A stretch of DNA of 52,310 nucleotides from Haplomitrium mnioides (taxonomy: Eukaryota > Marchantiophyta > Haplomitriopsida > Calobryales): the NCBI GenBank assembly GCA_049999725.1, contig JBNGIS010020578.1, positions 1 through 52,310 of the forward strand, read 5' to 3'. The notes beneath the pieces were generated by a model. That model ran no database searches. It was given only the letters and a program-made list of their open reading frames with translations, and was not told the origin of the DNA. Each line of letters opens with the position of its first letter. The stretch's first letter is position 1. Position numbers and translations under genes: made by a program. Shown in pieces: positions 1 through 8,894 of this stretch.

Positions 1-427
1 ATTGCAGACATTCTTCAACTGGACTCGACTTCTGCTTTCTTCATGCTACCAAGTACAACTTATTCGATTGGTTCTCCCTTTCTTTTTCGCAAGAAATAGG
101 CATTCTTCAACTTCATCATCAAACATTGCAGACATTCTTCAACTGGACTCGACTTCTGCTTTCTTCATGCTACCAAGTACAACTTATTCGATTGGTTCTC
201 CCTTTCTTTTTCGCAAGAAATAGGCATTCTTCAACTTCATCATCAAACATTGCAGACATTCTTCAACTGGACTCGACTTCTGCTTTCTTCATGCTGCCAA
301 GTACAACTTATTCGATTGGTTCTCCTTTTCTTTTTCGCAAGAAATAGACATTCTTCAACTTCATCATCAAACATTGCCTACATTCTTCGACTTGACTTAG
401 CTTCTGCTTTCTTCATGCTGCCAAGTA
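1..427. repeat. 124-bp tandem repeat, 3.4 copies
   Basis: Units start at 1, 125, 249 and 373 (the last partial, to 427). Copies 1 and 2 are essentially identical, copy 3 has a few substitutions, and the partial fourth copy is more diverged, so the array is younger on its left side and probably continues beyond the window. Each unit holds CATTCTTCAACT twice. It reads open in one frame over each unit, but with the same stop per unit, so it is not coding. Confidence 0.95.
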
Positions 428-1190
428 GGAATGAATTTTGAGCAAGCTGTAGCAGATTATGTTTCAGTGTGTATGCTCTGAAAATCAATTTTGAAGTACT
501 TAGCCCTGAACAATAGAAATGGAGAAAACCCAAGCCACCTTTAGGGCTCATCCAAGATCAATAGGAAAAATGGATTTTACACAAGCCCGAAGGAACCTCC
601 TCGTGGTAACTTAAAACAAAAGGAAAACCAAAAAATAGGTCAAAACTTTTGACTGAACACGAAACCGCCACAAGCAGCAGTTATAGCTCAGGAAAACCAA
701 CCAACCGCCGATAAAGAGTGCCGGCGGGAATGTCGAGCAGAGATGCTGGCTTTTACGTGACAATACAGCATTCTTCCGGCCGCCGGACCAGCGGTGGGGA
801 ACAGCTGGAGTGCTGACACGACGGCTTTTGCGGCGCTCGAGCAGTGAAGCTATTCTTTGGCGCTGTTTCGGTAGCGCGAGAGTGATATGGGGTGCTAAAG
901 GTAGAGTGGCGCGTGTACAGGTGGGACCCACGGGAGAAGGACGCATGCAGCCACACCTGTCCCGTACAGCCTTCTCACGTGTATCCCTGCTCCTCCACGA
1001 CATCACATTCACATGGACATGGACATGGACATGGACATATAGACATGGATTCCTCTCTCTCGCGCTCTAAATTTCTCTCGTGTATCTACTACTTTCACAG
1101 ATGCCTGTTTCTTCGTCACTGCTCCTTAGCAAGGTAGGAAGGAAGGACGAGGCCTGGACGTTACGCTTCCTCCATTTGGATTTGTAGACT
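428..1190 (+). promoter_or_regulatory. Upstream region of the 194-aa ORF, with (ACATGG)n
   Basis: No supportable gene. The stretch 680-960 is noticeably GC-richer than its surroundings. At 1011-1034 there are four perfect ACATGG hexamers followed by ACATATAGACATGG, and 1050-1130 is pyrimidine-rich (CTCTCTCTCGCGCTC), typical of a plant 5' leader. The TATAG at about 1037 could be a TATA element, but no transcript evidence is available. Confidence 0.4.
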
Positions 1191-1775
1191 ATGAACTCAA
1201 TGCAATCCACCACGTTTCGTGTGAATGTGGAATCGGGTAACAGCGGTGCCTGGTTGATGTCCGATGGGAAGCATTTGGAGTCTTACAAGTATTCGCCTTG
1301 TGAAAGCTTGGGCAGAGTGGACGAGTCCAATGATTTGTGGATGGGAGAGGAATCCTCTCGATTTATGCTTCGGCCACTTGCTCCCTTCCATGCTGATCAC
1401 GTTTCGGATGCGGATGAAGATGATCAGGACCGCGTTTTTCGATCGCGAGAATTTCGAAATTTTGAAATCCGCCAAGAGTACCTCCGAAGCTACACGTTTT
1501 CTAGGGAGCAAACTGGATCAGAGAAATTGAAGCAGTCGTTTAGGCGGCTTAAAACTAAAGCCTGGGAAGTAGTGTTCTGTAGAACAAAAATTCACACGCA
1601 AGCTCGGAAACTGAAGGAAAAGTGGCAGAGCAGAAGTGGTCGTTTTCCCTCTTCCCGGTTTTCTTCGGCACGTTTTTCATCTGCTCGATTCCCTGCGGAC
1701 ATTGGAGAGTGCCTATCTGCATCTTGCAGATTTACTGTACCCAGCTGCTTACGAATGTCAAATTTTGATTACTGA
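1191..1775 (+). CDS. Unknown plant protein, 194 aa
   Basis: Single-exon ORF. The ATG at 1191 is preceded by an in-frame TAG at 1185, which fixes the start. The N-terminal half is acidic and polar (DESNDLWMGEES; DADEDDQDR). The middle has a basic block, RQEYLRSYTFSREQ followed by EKLKQSFRRLKTKAWEVV, and the C-terminal part repeats a short Ser/Arg/Phe unit (SSRFSSARFSSARF). No signal peptide or membrane segment is visible. The block RQxxLRSYTF...K..FRRLK resembles small plant proteins of unknown function that carry a similar RQLFLRSY..KRVK segment, but this is a weak recollection. A CT-rich leader upstream and a (CT)15 tract downstream are compatible with a transcribed gene. It could be the first exon of a longer gene. 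No function is assigned. Confidence 0.55.
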   Translation: MNSMQSTTFRVNVESGNSGAWLMSDGKHLESYKYSPCESLGRVDESNDLWMGEESSRFMLRPLAPFHADHVSDADEDDQDRVFRSREFRNFEIRQEYLRSYTFSREQTGSEKLKQSFRRLKTKAWEVVFCRTKIHTQARKLKEKWQSRSGRFPSSRFSSARFSSARFPADIGECLSASCRFTVPSCLRMSNFDY

Positions 1776-1865
1776 GGTAGAAGAGAAGTCTGAGTTCTCT
1801 GCCTAGTGGAGTAACTTTCGTTGTACTTGAAAATAATGTCACATGCCGAGCGGATGTTTGACAGC

Positions 1866-1867
<2 letters not shown>

Positions 1868-1897
<30 letters not shown>
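1868..1897. repeat. (CT)15 microsatellite
   Basis: Perfect dinucleotide run about 90 bp after the stop codon of the 194-aa ORF. Confidence 0.95.
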
Positions 1898-1900
<3 letters not shown>

Positions 1901-2198
1901 GCAGGTTGATTATTCCTCAGGGACTTTTTTTTCTACTTTTTCCATGAACATTGGTTGTTGAGTCGATGTACAGTCACATAAAATTATTGTGGTCTGATGT
2001 ATGTAGAATAAAGGCAGTTTCAAGTGGGCAACAGCAATGCCAATTTGTTGGAAAGAAGTGGTTGGTTTGCAAGAGATTTTGGAGGCAGCTCGCTCTCGAA
2101 AGTCCTTTTCAGGAACGGTGTCAATCCCTCCCTAAAGTGTGCAGAGAAAATGATCACCTGCACGGCTTCGATTAGCAAAGGGAGTTTGTGCGACAGTT

Positions 2199-2312
2199 TC
2201 ATTTTCGATGCAGAGCCACATTACAGTAAATAGATTGCCGCGAAACATTGCGAGTTCCATTTTCGATGCAGAGCCACATTACAGTGAATAGATTGCCACG
2301 AAACATTGCGAG
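2199..2312. repeat. 58-bp tandem duplication
   Basis: CATTTTCGATGCAGAGCCAC begins near 2200 and again near 2258. The two units (through AAACATTGCGAG) differ at about three positions, so this is a recent local duplication in non-coding sequence. Confidence 0.9.
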
Positions 2313-2510
2313 GCCGGCAACTACAGCAATGGGCTGTAGTACTAACCTTGCGAATGTAACTAGGCATTTGGATGAATCCCTTCCTGATTACTTTCCTTTG
2401 TTCTGTTCATAATCTGAAGTTTTTCTTTTCAAAAACTAGATTTCTATCCTTGGAATGGTTTCAGAATTGTCGGTGAGCCTTTGTCTTCATCCGGCCGTCT
2501 CGTGTGCGAG

Positions 2511-2759
2511 AACAGAACAGAACAGAACAGAACAGGGGATGTTAGTCTTACCATGAGTAGCTAACGTTAGAGGAAAGGAGCAAGTCGTCCGTAGCGTTGA
2601 CAAGAGGCGTTGAGAGAAATTGGAGGAAAGGAAGATGTTCAATGAGGGGACGAGAGAAGACAAAAGGGGAAAGCAGAGATCTGATACGAACGCACCGTCT
2701 TCGTTTCTGGTGATATATCTGTCCGGACATCATATATACATATATATATATATATATAT
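2511..2759. repeat. Simple repeats: (AACAG)5 and (AT)n
   Basis: Five perfect AACAG units lie at 2511-2535. An alternating AT tract (ATATATACATATAT...) lies at 2732-2759. The sequence between them shows no coding potential I can support. Confidence 0.9.
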
Positions 2760-2831
2760 GGAAAGAAAAGGCAAGGCAGTGTTTTGTATCTCAATCTGAT
2801 GTCCTTTTGTTCTAGAATGATCGCCTGACAG

Positions 2832-3112
2832 TTTCCTGTGCACGCACGGTCGTCTCATTCCGGAGATCTGTGCCCTGTTCCCAACCACGTCCTTTCCGTT
2901 GCTACCAGTGGACCAAATTCCCCTTCCTCAACTGCTGCCACTAAGGCCGCTAGTGCGTACTTTGCTGCCAGGTAAATTCATTTCACCATTTGGACACATC
3001 ACATCCCAGAATGAGAAGCAAGTTCTTGGTAACGTCACTGGCTTTTTTCCACAGATATGGCGGTCCTAGGATTGCATACATCCTGATCAAACTCCGTTCC
3101 AACCCATCGTAG
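2832..3112 (+). CDS. Possible last two exons of an unidentified plant gene
   Basis: A pyrimidine-containing acceptor (CCTGACAG, ending 2831) opens a frame reading FPVHARSSHSGDL through SSTAATKAASAYFAAR to 2971. There a good donor (CCAG|GTAAAT) occurs. An 83-nt intron ends in TTTTTTCCACAG at 3054. The next exon continues the split Arg codon into YGGPRIAYILIKLRSNPS and a TAG at 3110-3112. The joined frame is open, the junction phases agree and the composition is coding-like. I do not recognise the product, and no upstream exon could be assigned between 1776 and 2831. This is a splice-consensus prediction only. Confidence 0.35.
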
Positions 3113-3814
3113 GTTTCATTTCCCATTCAATCAAAGTGCAAACCCCTGTTGCTTGAAATCCGAATACAGTACGGCAGATACTTCCAAATGTTACACTTGA
3201 AATTGCACAGCAGCCGATGAGAGAGTGCAGTGGTGATACCTTCAAACAGAACAGGGCAGAGGTCTACTGTTCAAGAAAAGTCTCCAAGGAATGTCTCACT
3301 CGCACTATCTATCTCTCCAAGTTTCAGAGGACTACGAGCAGCCCTGTTTTTAGTAAACCCGGAATAGAAATCAAGATCTTATATCAGCATTTTGCTTTGA
3401 CTGTTTGAAGCAGATACAGCGATGATATGAACACGGGCATCTTATTGGAATCTTGACTCCTTAAATGTGCAGAGGATCCTTTGCAATGAACCAGAACTTA
3501 ACCATGCCCACTGGAGAAGATCCGCTTCCGCACCAACCACCTATCAAAACGCAATCTTTCTCAAAACGTGTACCAACAAGTCCTCAGAAACAACGAAGGA
3601 AATCATCTGGCTCTGATAGGAACGAGAACGAGGAGCATGTACGCAAGACAGACACCACAAGGAATGGACCATGGTCTCCGCCCGCATGAACCACAACGAA
3701 GCAGCGGTGGGCGTTTACAAGCTATACCTGCTTTAGAACTCTCCCAGCGCTTTTCAAAGCATCATGATTACGGCTGTTGATTAGATGATGTCTGGTCATC
3801 TCATGTCTCTAGGA
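3113..3814. other. Intergenic, no gene seen
   Basis: Short open frames exist on both strands but lack family resemblance, splice context or coding bias. It separates the convergent 3' ends of the possible exons at 2832-3112 and the minus-strand PPR gene. Confidence 0.6.
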
Positions 3815-6075
3815 TCACCAATAATCCCCGCAAGAGCATACACCATCCATGAATTGATGGAAGCGGTTGACGTCCCTAACAATGATCTCCCGCCCGACGA
3901 TCCTTGCAATCAATTTGGTTGCTGTGTGACAGTCACCACACACCCTGAGGTTTTTGTAAACACGTAATGTTGTCCCGGGGGGTGTGCTAATGAGTCCAAA
4001 TGCAATGGCTAGCTTCTCGCTGTGATAACGCAAGCGAGATACCTTGAGTTCTTCCTCCACATCATGTAACACAAACCGCGTTTCTGCCACATACCCTGCC
4101 TCCTCCAGCTGCTTCCACAATCTGCTTACTTCTTTGCGCACTACCGATGCGTGAGCGTGCGCTCGATCATCAACAACAAACGAGTGAACTTGATTGTTCA
4201 CTTCAATCCAAGAGCGGCCCCGCATTTTCTTAACGTTTCTTTCCTTCCGTAATCGCTGTATCGCGTCTCTGCTATTCCAATCACCGGCAGCTGCATATAT
4301 GTTGGACAGCAGGACATAGCCCGATGAAGCGCCAGGATCCAATTCGAGAACTCGTTTCGCTACCCTTTCTCCAATCTCCAAATTCCAGTGATTTCTGCAA
4401 CCTCCTAGCAACGCTTTCCACGCAATTGTACAGTCTTCGTTGGTGATAGATGGCAAGCAAGTCATCCTTTTGATCACGTCCTCCGCCTCCTCCAGGCGGC
4501 CCGAGCGGCCAAGCAGATCAACCAAGCATACATAATGCTTCCCTGTCGGTGGAAGATTGTATACCGAGTTCATGGATTGGAAGTAGCCCAGGCCTTCTTC
4601 CACTAAACCCGCATGGCTACAAGCACAGAGGAGACAAACAAATATGGTGGCATCCATCTCCACGCCGCCTCTACACATGGCTTCAAAAAGGAGCACAGCT
4701 TTCTTGCCATGTCCGTGCATGGCTAGACCCCCGAGCATCGCAGTCCATGCGACCAAGTCGCGCCTGGGCATATTGTGGAACACTTTCTCCGAGTCCTCCA
4801 CGCTACCGCATTTGGCATACATGTCCACCAGGCTGCTTGCCACAAACAGGTCCGATTCGTAGCCAGTTTTGATCACCTGCGCATGCACTCTCTTCCCTTC
4901 TTCCAGCGCCACCAAGCCCGCGCATGCCTTGAGGACATTGCCAAATGTGATGCTATTGGGCATTACTCTTTCCGCTCGCATTCGTTGGAACAAGTCCACT
5001 GCCTTCTGCCACCGCTCGCATCTCACATATCCCCCAAGCATTGAATTCCAGGACACGACGTCCCTGGCAGGCATTTCATTGAATACCCTCCATGCCTCGT
5101 GCACACTGCCGCATTTGCCATACATGTCCACCAGGCAGTTGCCCACACGCACATCCGCCTCGCACCCTCTTCGAATCACCTGCTCATGAACACGCTTGCC
5201 TTCTTCCAGCGATCCTAAGCTTGCACAGGCATTGAGGAGTGCTGCAAAGGTGACTGTGTCTGGCTTCAGCTTCTTGTCTTGCATCCGTCTGTACAGTTCC
5301 AAGGCCTTCTGCTCTTCACCACATTTCACATACACTACGAGCATGGCATTCCAAGCCACCACGTCCCGCGCAGGCATTTTGTTGAATACATTCTGCGCAT
5401 CTTCTAAGCTTCCGCATTTGCCATACATGTCCACCAGGCTGCTTCCCACAAACACATCACTCTCCAACCCACTTCGAATCACCTGCTCGTGGACACTCCT
5501 GCCTTCTTCCAGTGCCTCAACACTGGCACACGCTTTCGCTACCATCACAAAGGTGACGGAGTCGGGCTTCACCCCTGCTGCTTGCATCCGCCGGAACAGC
5601 TCCAGTGCGTCTAGGCCATGCTGGGATTTCACATACCCAGAAAGCAAGGCATTCCAAGAGAAAGGGCTCCGAGGTACACATCCTGGACTCATGGCTTCAA
5701 GCTGTGCTTTCACCCACTGTGGGCATGATCGCCCATTAATCCACAGAGCCAATGCTGTACTCCGATGTTTGAAATCTGGATACCTGGGATTGAGCTAGCG
5801 ACCAAAGATCCAAAGGAGCTGTTTATCAGCCGCTTCTACATGGAAAATGGACAATACTTCCTTTTGGGCTTTTGAGAATGTTCACCTTGTCTCACCTTGT
5901 CTGACCTGTGATCCCACCACTCGGAAGGATCTGAGAAGAACTGCCGCCAAATTTCTTCAACTCTTTGCTGCCCTGCCACACAATGCATCATTGAATCATC
6001 TGCGTAACACACGTCACCACTACATCGCCGAATGAATACATTGCATACCCCTTGAACGATCCTGTGCGCACGATC
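3815..6075 (-). CDS. PDF-motif (OSB-type) fused to PPR-DYW protein
   Basis: The main exon runs from 5794 to the TGA at 3815-3817. It encodes about a dozen PLS-type PPR motifs, E-type motifs ([14 protein letters not shown]) and a complete DYW deaminase-like domain: HSE, then CGDCHTA, ending CSCGDYW. Such proteins bind organellar RNA, and DYW domains catalyse C-to-U editing. The frame is open upstream of the first ATG (5692-5690) and reads [10 protein letters not shown]...[15 protein letters not shown], the second half of the PDF motif of OSB organellar ssDNA-binding proteins. The first half, [21 protein letters not shown], lies at 5958-5896 and ends at a consensus donor (AAG|GTGAGA). A 101-nt intron (5895-5795, ending GCTAG) joins them in phase 0. 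The upstream frame is open to 6075, but no start codon, transit peptide or SSB domain was found. The gene is therefore 5'-incomplete here or begins in an unseen exon. The PPR portion starts mid-motif ([11 protein letters not shown]), which suggests insertion of a 5'-truncated copy. Confidence 0.85.
5795..5895 (-). other. Predicted 101-nt intron splitting the PDF motif
   Basis: The donor GTGAGA follows ...HRSDK at 5896 and the acceptor GCTAG precedes LNPRYPDF at 5794. Removal restores the PDF order W-W-D-x-R-x-x-K-x-N-P-x-Y-P-D-F-K-H without a frameshift. A TAG at 5797-5795 otherwise closes the frame. Confidence 0.75.
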
Positions 6076-6595
6076 TCATTGCCCTCTTGCCCAGAACGCG
6101 ACCTACTATCGCCCACCAATTCTTTCAGAACCCATAGATGAACAGGACAGGGATGCAATACAACCAAAAATGTAGCATGGAGAGATAGGAATCACCCAAA
6201 TGGCGGGGCTGTCGAATTGCCATCGCTGTAGTCTTGCAAACATTCACGCAACTTATGTCGTTCATCCTTGCATGCTACTTTCCACATGCCCAACCAGCCC
6301 TATTAGACTACTGATAGCCCAACCAATCTCTGCGTCCCCGTAGAGGAGATTTTCTTAAAGTGGCTTGGCGTTTTGCGTGAATCGATCGAGCACCCAGGCA
6401 GGCTGTATGGAAAACTGGGGTGTATGGCGAGTCCGGTCTAAGGCTTCGGGAGGCCATATAATGCAGCAGGCACGTTCAAAGAAGTTTAGCGTTGCGGTGG
6501 AGATGGATTCGCAGGAACTGGGTAGTGCTCTATATTTACTATATAGGGAGCGTTGTGTGTAGTGCGATGGGAATGCTCTAAGAAAGATGCTAAGG
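6076..6595. promoter_or_regulatory. Shared upstream region of two divergent genes
   Basis: About 520 bp separate the PDF-PPR gene (minus) from the Mpv17-like gene (plus). A TATA-like element (CTATATTTACTATATAGG) lies near 6530-6547, some 50 bp before the plus-strand ATG at 6596. No OSB-domain exon could be recognised in the reverse complement of this stretch. Confidence 0.4.
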
Positions 6596-7552
6596 ATGCC
6601 AGTTGGGATGTTGCGGCTGCTGCCGTGCTCCCGGGCAAACCCTGTGGCTGGAAACCTTTCTCGACGGAACAATTTGGTTGGCTTCAAGTCTGCACCATTT
6701 GTTTTCCAGCGTGGTTGGCGGGGGTGATGGTGGAAAATGGGGGGATGAAACTGGAGACAATGGTACAGGGCCTCAGGATCCTCATCCGTCGGTTCTTCTT
6801 TCTTGGTAAGCTTAAATGTTTGGTCTCATGAGCTCAACGATTGAAGGACAACTCCTTGCACGAGAGATCAGTTGTCTCATTTAAGAAATCCATTACACGT
6901 GAAGAGGTACTGTACATTACCGCAGTTCACTTCACAGACTGGAAATTCTCGTTATGAAAACCATTTGAGTCTGATGTATGTATGGCCTAATTGCAGGTAT
7001 CTCACTTCCCTCGAGAAAAATCCAGTGCTCACGAAAGTTATTACTTCAGCAATATTAACTTTCCTTGGAGATTTGTTTTGCCAAGTGAGTATTACTCAAC
7101 AATAGTAAAAACAAATGTGTTTCTTCTTCATCTTCATTCTTCTAGAGGCAGTGGGGAATTTGCCCCCGACCAGTTATGGCATTTATTTATCAGTACTATG
7201 AACCGTCCACAATTGTAGTACAATATCTAACCAGAGGATGGGTCCTCTGGTTTCAAGAGTTTGTCAATCCATATAATAAGGATATGTTTGCTGCATATTT
7301 TTTGGGACTGGGTATGCCAGGCTTCTACTATGCTCTGCTCACATGTTCCGCCAGAAATTTCAATCATCTAAGTGAAACTGCACAGAATTTACATTGGACA
7401 ACTTCTTTTTAAGCACACAGAACAGTATTTTGCATACCATTTGGTTCTCCAGGCTCTTTACTGTTCAGGTTTTCATAGAGAAATCTCAAGTTGATTTGAA
7501 GAGAATTTCTCTGTTTACATTTCTGGGATTTTCCCTGGTTGGGCCCACACTT
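6596..7552 (+). pseudogene. Mpv17/PMP22-family membrane protein, 5' part, frameshifted
   Basis: Exon 1 starts at ATG 6596 with an Arg/Ser-rich N terminus of transit-peptide type (MPVGMLRLLPCSRANPVAGN). It changes frame in a run of five G at 6720-6724, where one G fewer would continue into GDGGKWGDETGDNG...SVLLSW. Exon 1 ends at 6805 (TCTTG|GTAAGC). Exon 2 (6997-7084) encodes WYLTSLEKNPVLTK..TS...FLGDLFCQ. Exon 3 starts at 7469 (GTTCAG|GTT) with VFIEKSQVDLKRISLFTFLG and GFSLVGPTL. These blocks are the diagnostic first half of Mpv17/PMP22 proteins of mitochondrial, plastid or peroxisomal membranes. All phases agree. The usual second half (W..W...Q..NF..VP) was not found downstream to 9 kb, so the gene is truncated or continues in undetected exons. 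The frameshift could also be a base-calling error. Confidence 0.75.
7085..7468 (+). other. Intron 2 of the Mpv17-like gene
   Basis: Flanked by CCAA|GTGAGT and TGTTCAG|GTT. It contains a short open stretch (GWVLWFQEFVNPYNK..., about 7170-7410) that matches no Mpv17 block and is treated as intronic. Confidence 0.65.
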
Positions 7553-8247
7553 CTAGTCTGTATAATTTTATCTTCTATGGGTTCTCCTTGCTCGAGTGAA
7601 ATTCTTGTATGGATTATGAGCTATGGGCATTTTCAAGGCAATATGCCAAAAGGTATGTTAGTTTACAGTGGGGAGCTCCATTTAAGCCCACTTTTAATTA
7701 TTCTAATTTTTCTAATCAACTAACATCTCCTTCTCCTATTCTATTCTATTCTATTCTCCCTTTGTTTTCCTCCTCTCCTTCCTTTTTTCTCTTTCATCCC
7801 AGGTTTTATTTTTTGTTGTTTTATTTGTTTGTTTGTTTTTGTTTTTCTAGGTTATGGTAGGTTTAGAGGGCAGTGCTAGCCAACATTATGCCTACGTTTT
7901 CCCACCACTTCCAGAATAGTGACAGAAATGTAGGACTTTAGTTTTGCCTTTGGCATAACTTTTATCCACGGTTGGGAACTGATGAAGTCTATGGTAAAGT
8001 AGTAGTAGTAATCTGTCAATACTACTCATAATGATAATGCTGCTTATTAGAGGTCTATGGCAAGTGCTTCACAAACACTATGCTGATCACTGCACTTCTC
8101 CTCTAGTTAGCTAGCTAGTTAGTTAATTTAATTCAATTTTTAAAGTTTTTATTTTATTTTTGGGTTTCTTTTGCTTTATTTTTGTTTTTGATTGGGGTAG
8201 GGGTTGGGTTGCTAGTCTTTTCAATCTTGAGTACAGATCATCTTGAT
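7553..8247. other. No gene seen; (TATTC)n and T-rich sequence
   Basis: Contains a TATTC pentamer run at about 7737-7757 and T/G-rich low-complexity sequence (7780-7850, 8140-8220). A strong donor-like AAAAG|GTATGT occurs at 7653 but could not be linked to an Mpv17 exon. Confidence 0.5.
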
Positions 8248-8890
8248 TAACTTTATGATTGGCTACCTTACTTTGTAAGTATGGAGTTCTCTCAATGCTT
8301 ATAAAGATATATATCTTCTATTTTGTTTTGCTGAAGTTTACAATGGCTTTATTGGGCTCTTCTTAATCTTGTTAGATGGGAGGTGGTCGCCAGTGGTGTG
8401 TTTCATGTGTTATTAGAAGGCCCTCATCAATAATGTTCAGCAGACCTATTTGAGGGTTTTGCTCTTGGAACTCTGCTTCACAAGACCAACTGAAGTGAAA
8501 TGAATGATGTCTCAAGCTGTTGTAAAAAACAGAGTATAACACATCTTGACAGCGAAAGTACATATTTGATAGCAAAAAAGATAATAATATTTGATAGCAA
8601 AAAGATATGTAAGGAATTACTGTGGCAGCCACCAAAAATTTGCCCTCCTTCAGGGTTACTAGTATATACACTCTAGTTGGGAGCTGATGAAACCAGCTGG
8701 GAGTTACGGCAGCTTGCCACTGCCACACATGATAGGCTGATTAGTCAGAAACTTTGTGACTAACACCACGTTGTGAAGACTGCACTGTTATTTGTGTTTA
8801 GCTTTTCCTCAACTATTGCAACTACCTTTACGTTACCATCATTTATTTGTGTGGTTTGTTTGACTCTTGACATCTTCATGGCTATTTATA
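8248..8890 (+). repeat. LTR-like dispersed repeat, copy A
   Basis: Shares with copies B-E the blocks CTCTCAATxCTTATAAAGAT, GCTGATGAAACCAGC.GGGAG, CACATGAT..GCTGA, CTGACACCACATTGTGAAG and CTATTGCAACTTCCATTT. Against copy C it carries about 150 bp extra between the TATA-like box (about 8299) and the GATGAAACCAG block (about 8687). Confidence 0.8.
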
Positions 8891-8894
8891 AACT

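Noticed and set aside
611-1012. 133-aa minus-strand frame upstream of the 194-aa ORF
   Set aside because: Cys/Arg/Ser-rich translation of a GC-rich leader region, overlapping frames on both strands, no family resemblance.
5196-5798. 200-aa open frame on the plus strand
   Set aside because: Antisense shadow of the PPR repeats: open because of the codon periodicity of the gene on the other strand. The frames at 4549-5189 are the same artefact.
6076-6360. Upstream OSB SSB-domain exon for the PDF-PPR gene
   Set aside because: The reverse complement was read in the available frames; no OB-fold-like block was found and stops are frequent, so no exon was called.
7116-7412. Additional Mpv17 exon in the open stretch GWVLWFQEFVNPYNK
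   Set aside because: Exon 2 (ending FCQ) and exon 3 (starting VFIEK) already join in phase at the family's conserved spacing, leaving no place for it.
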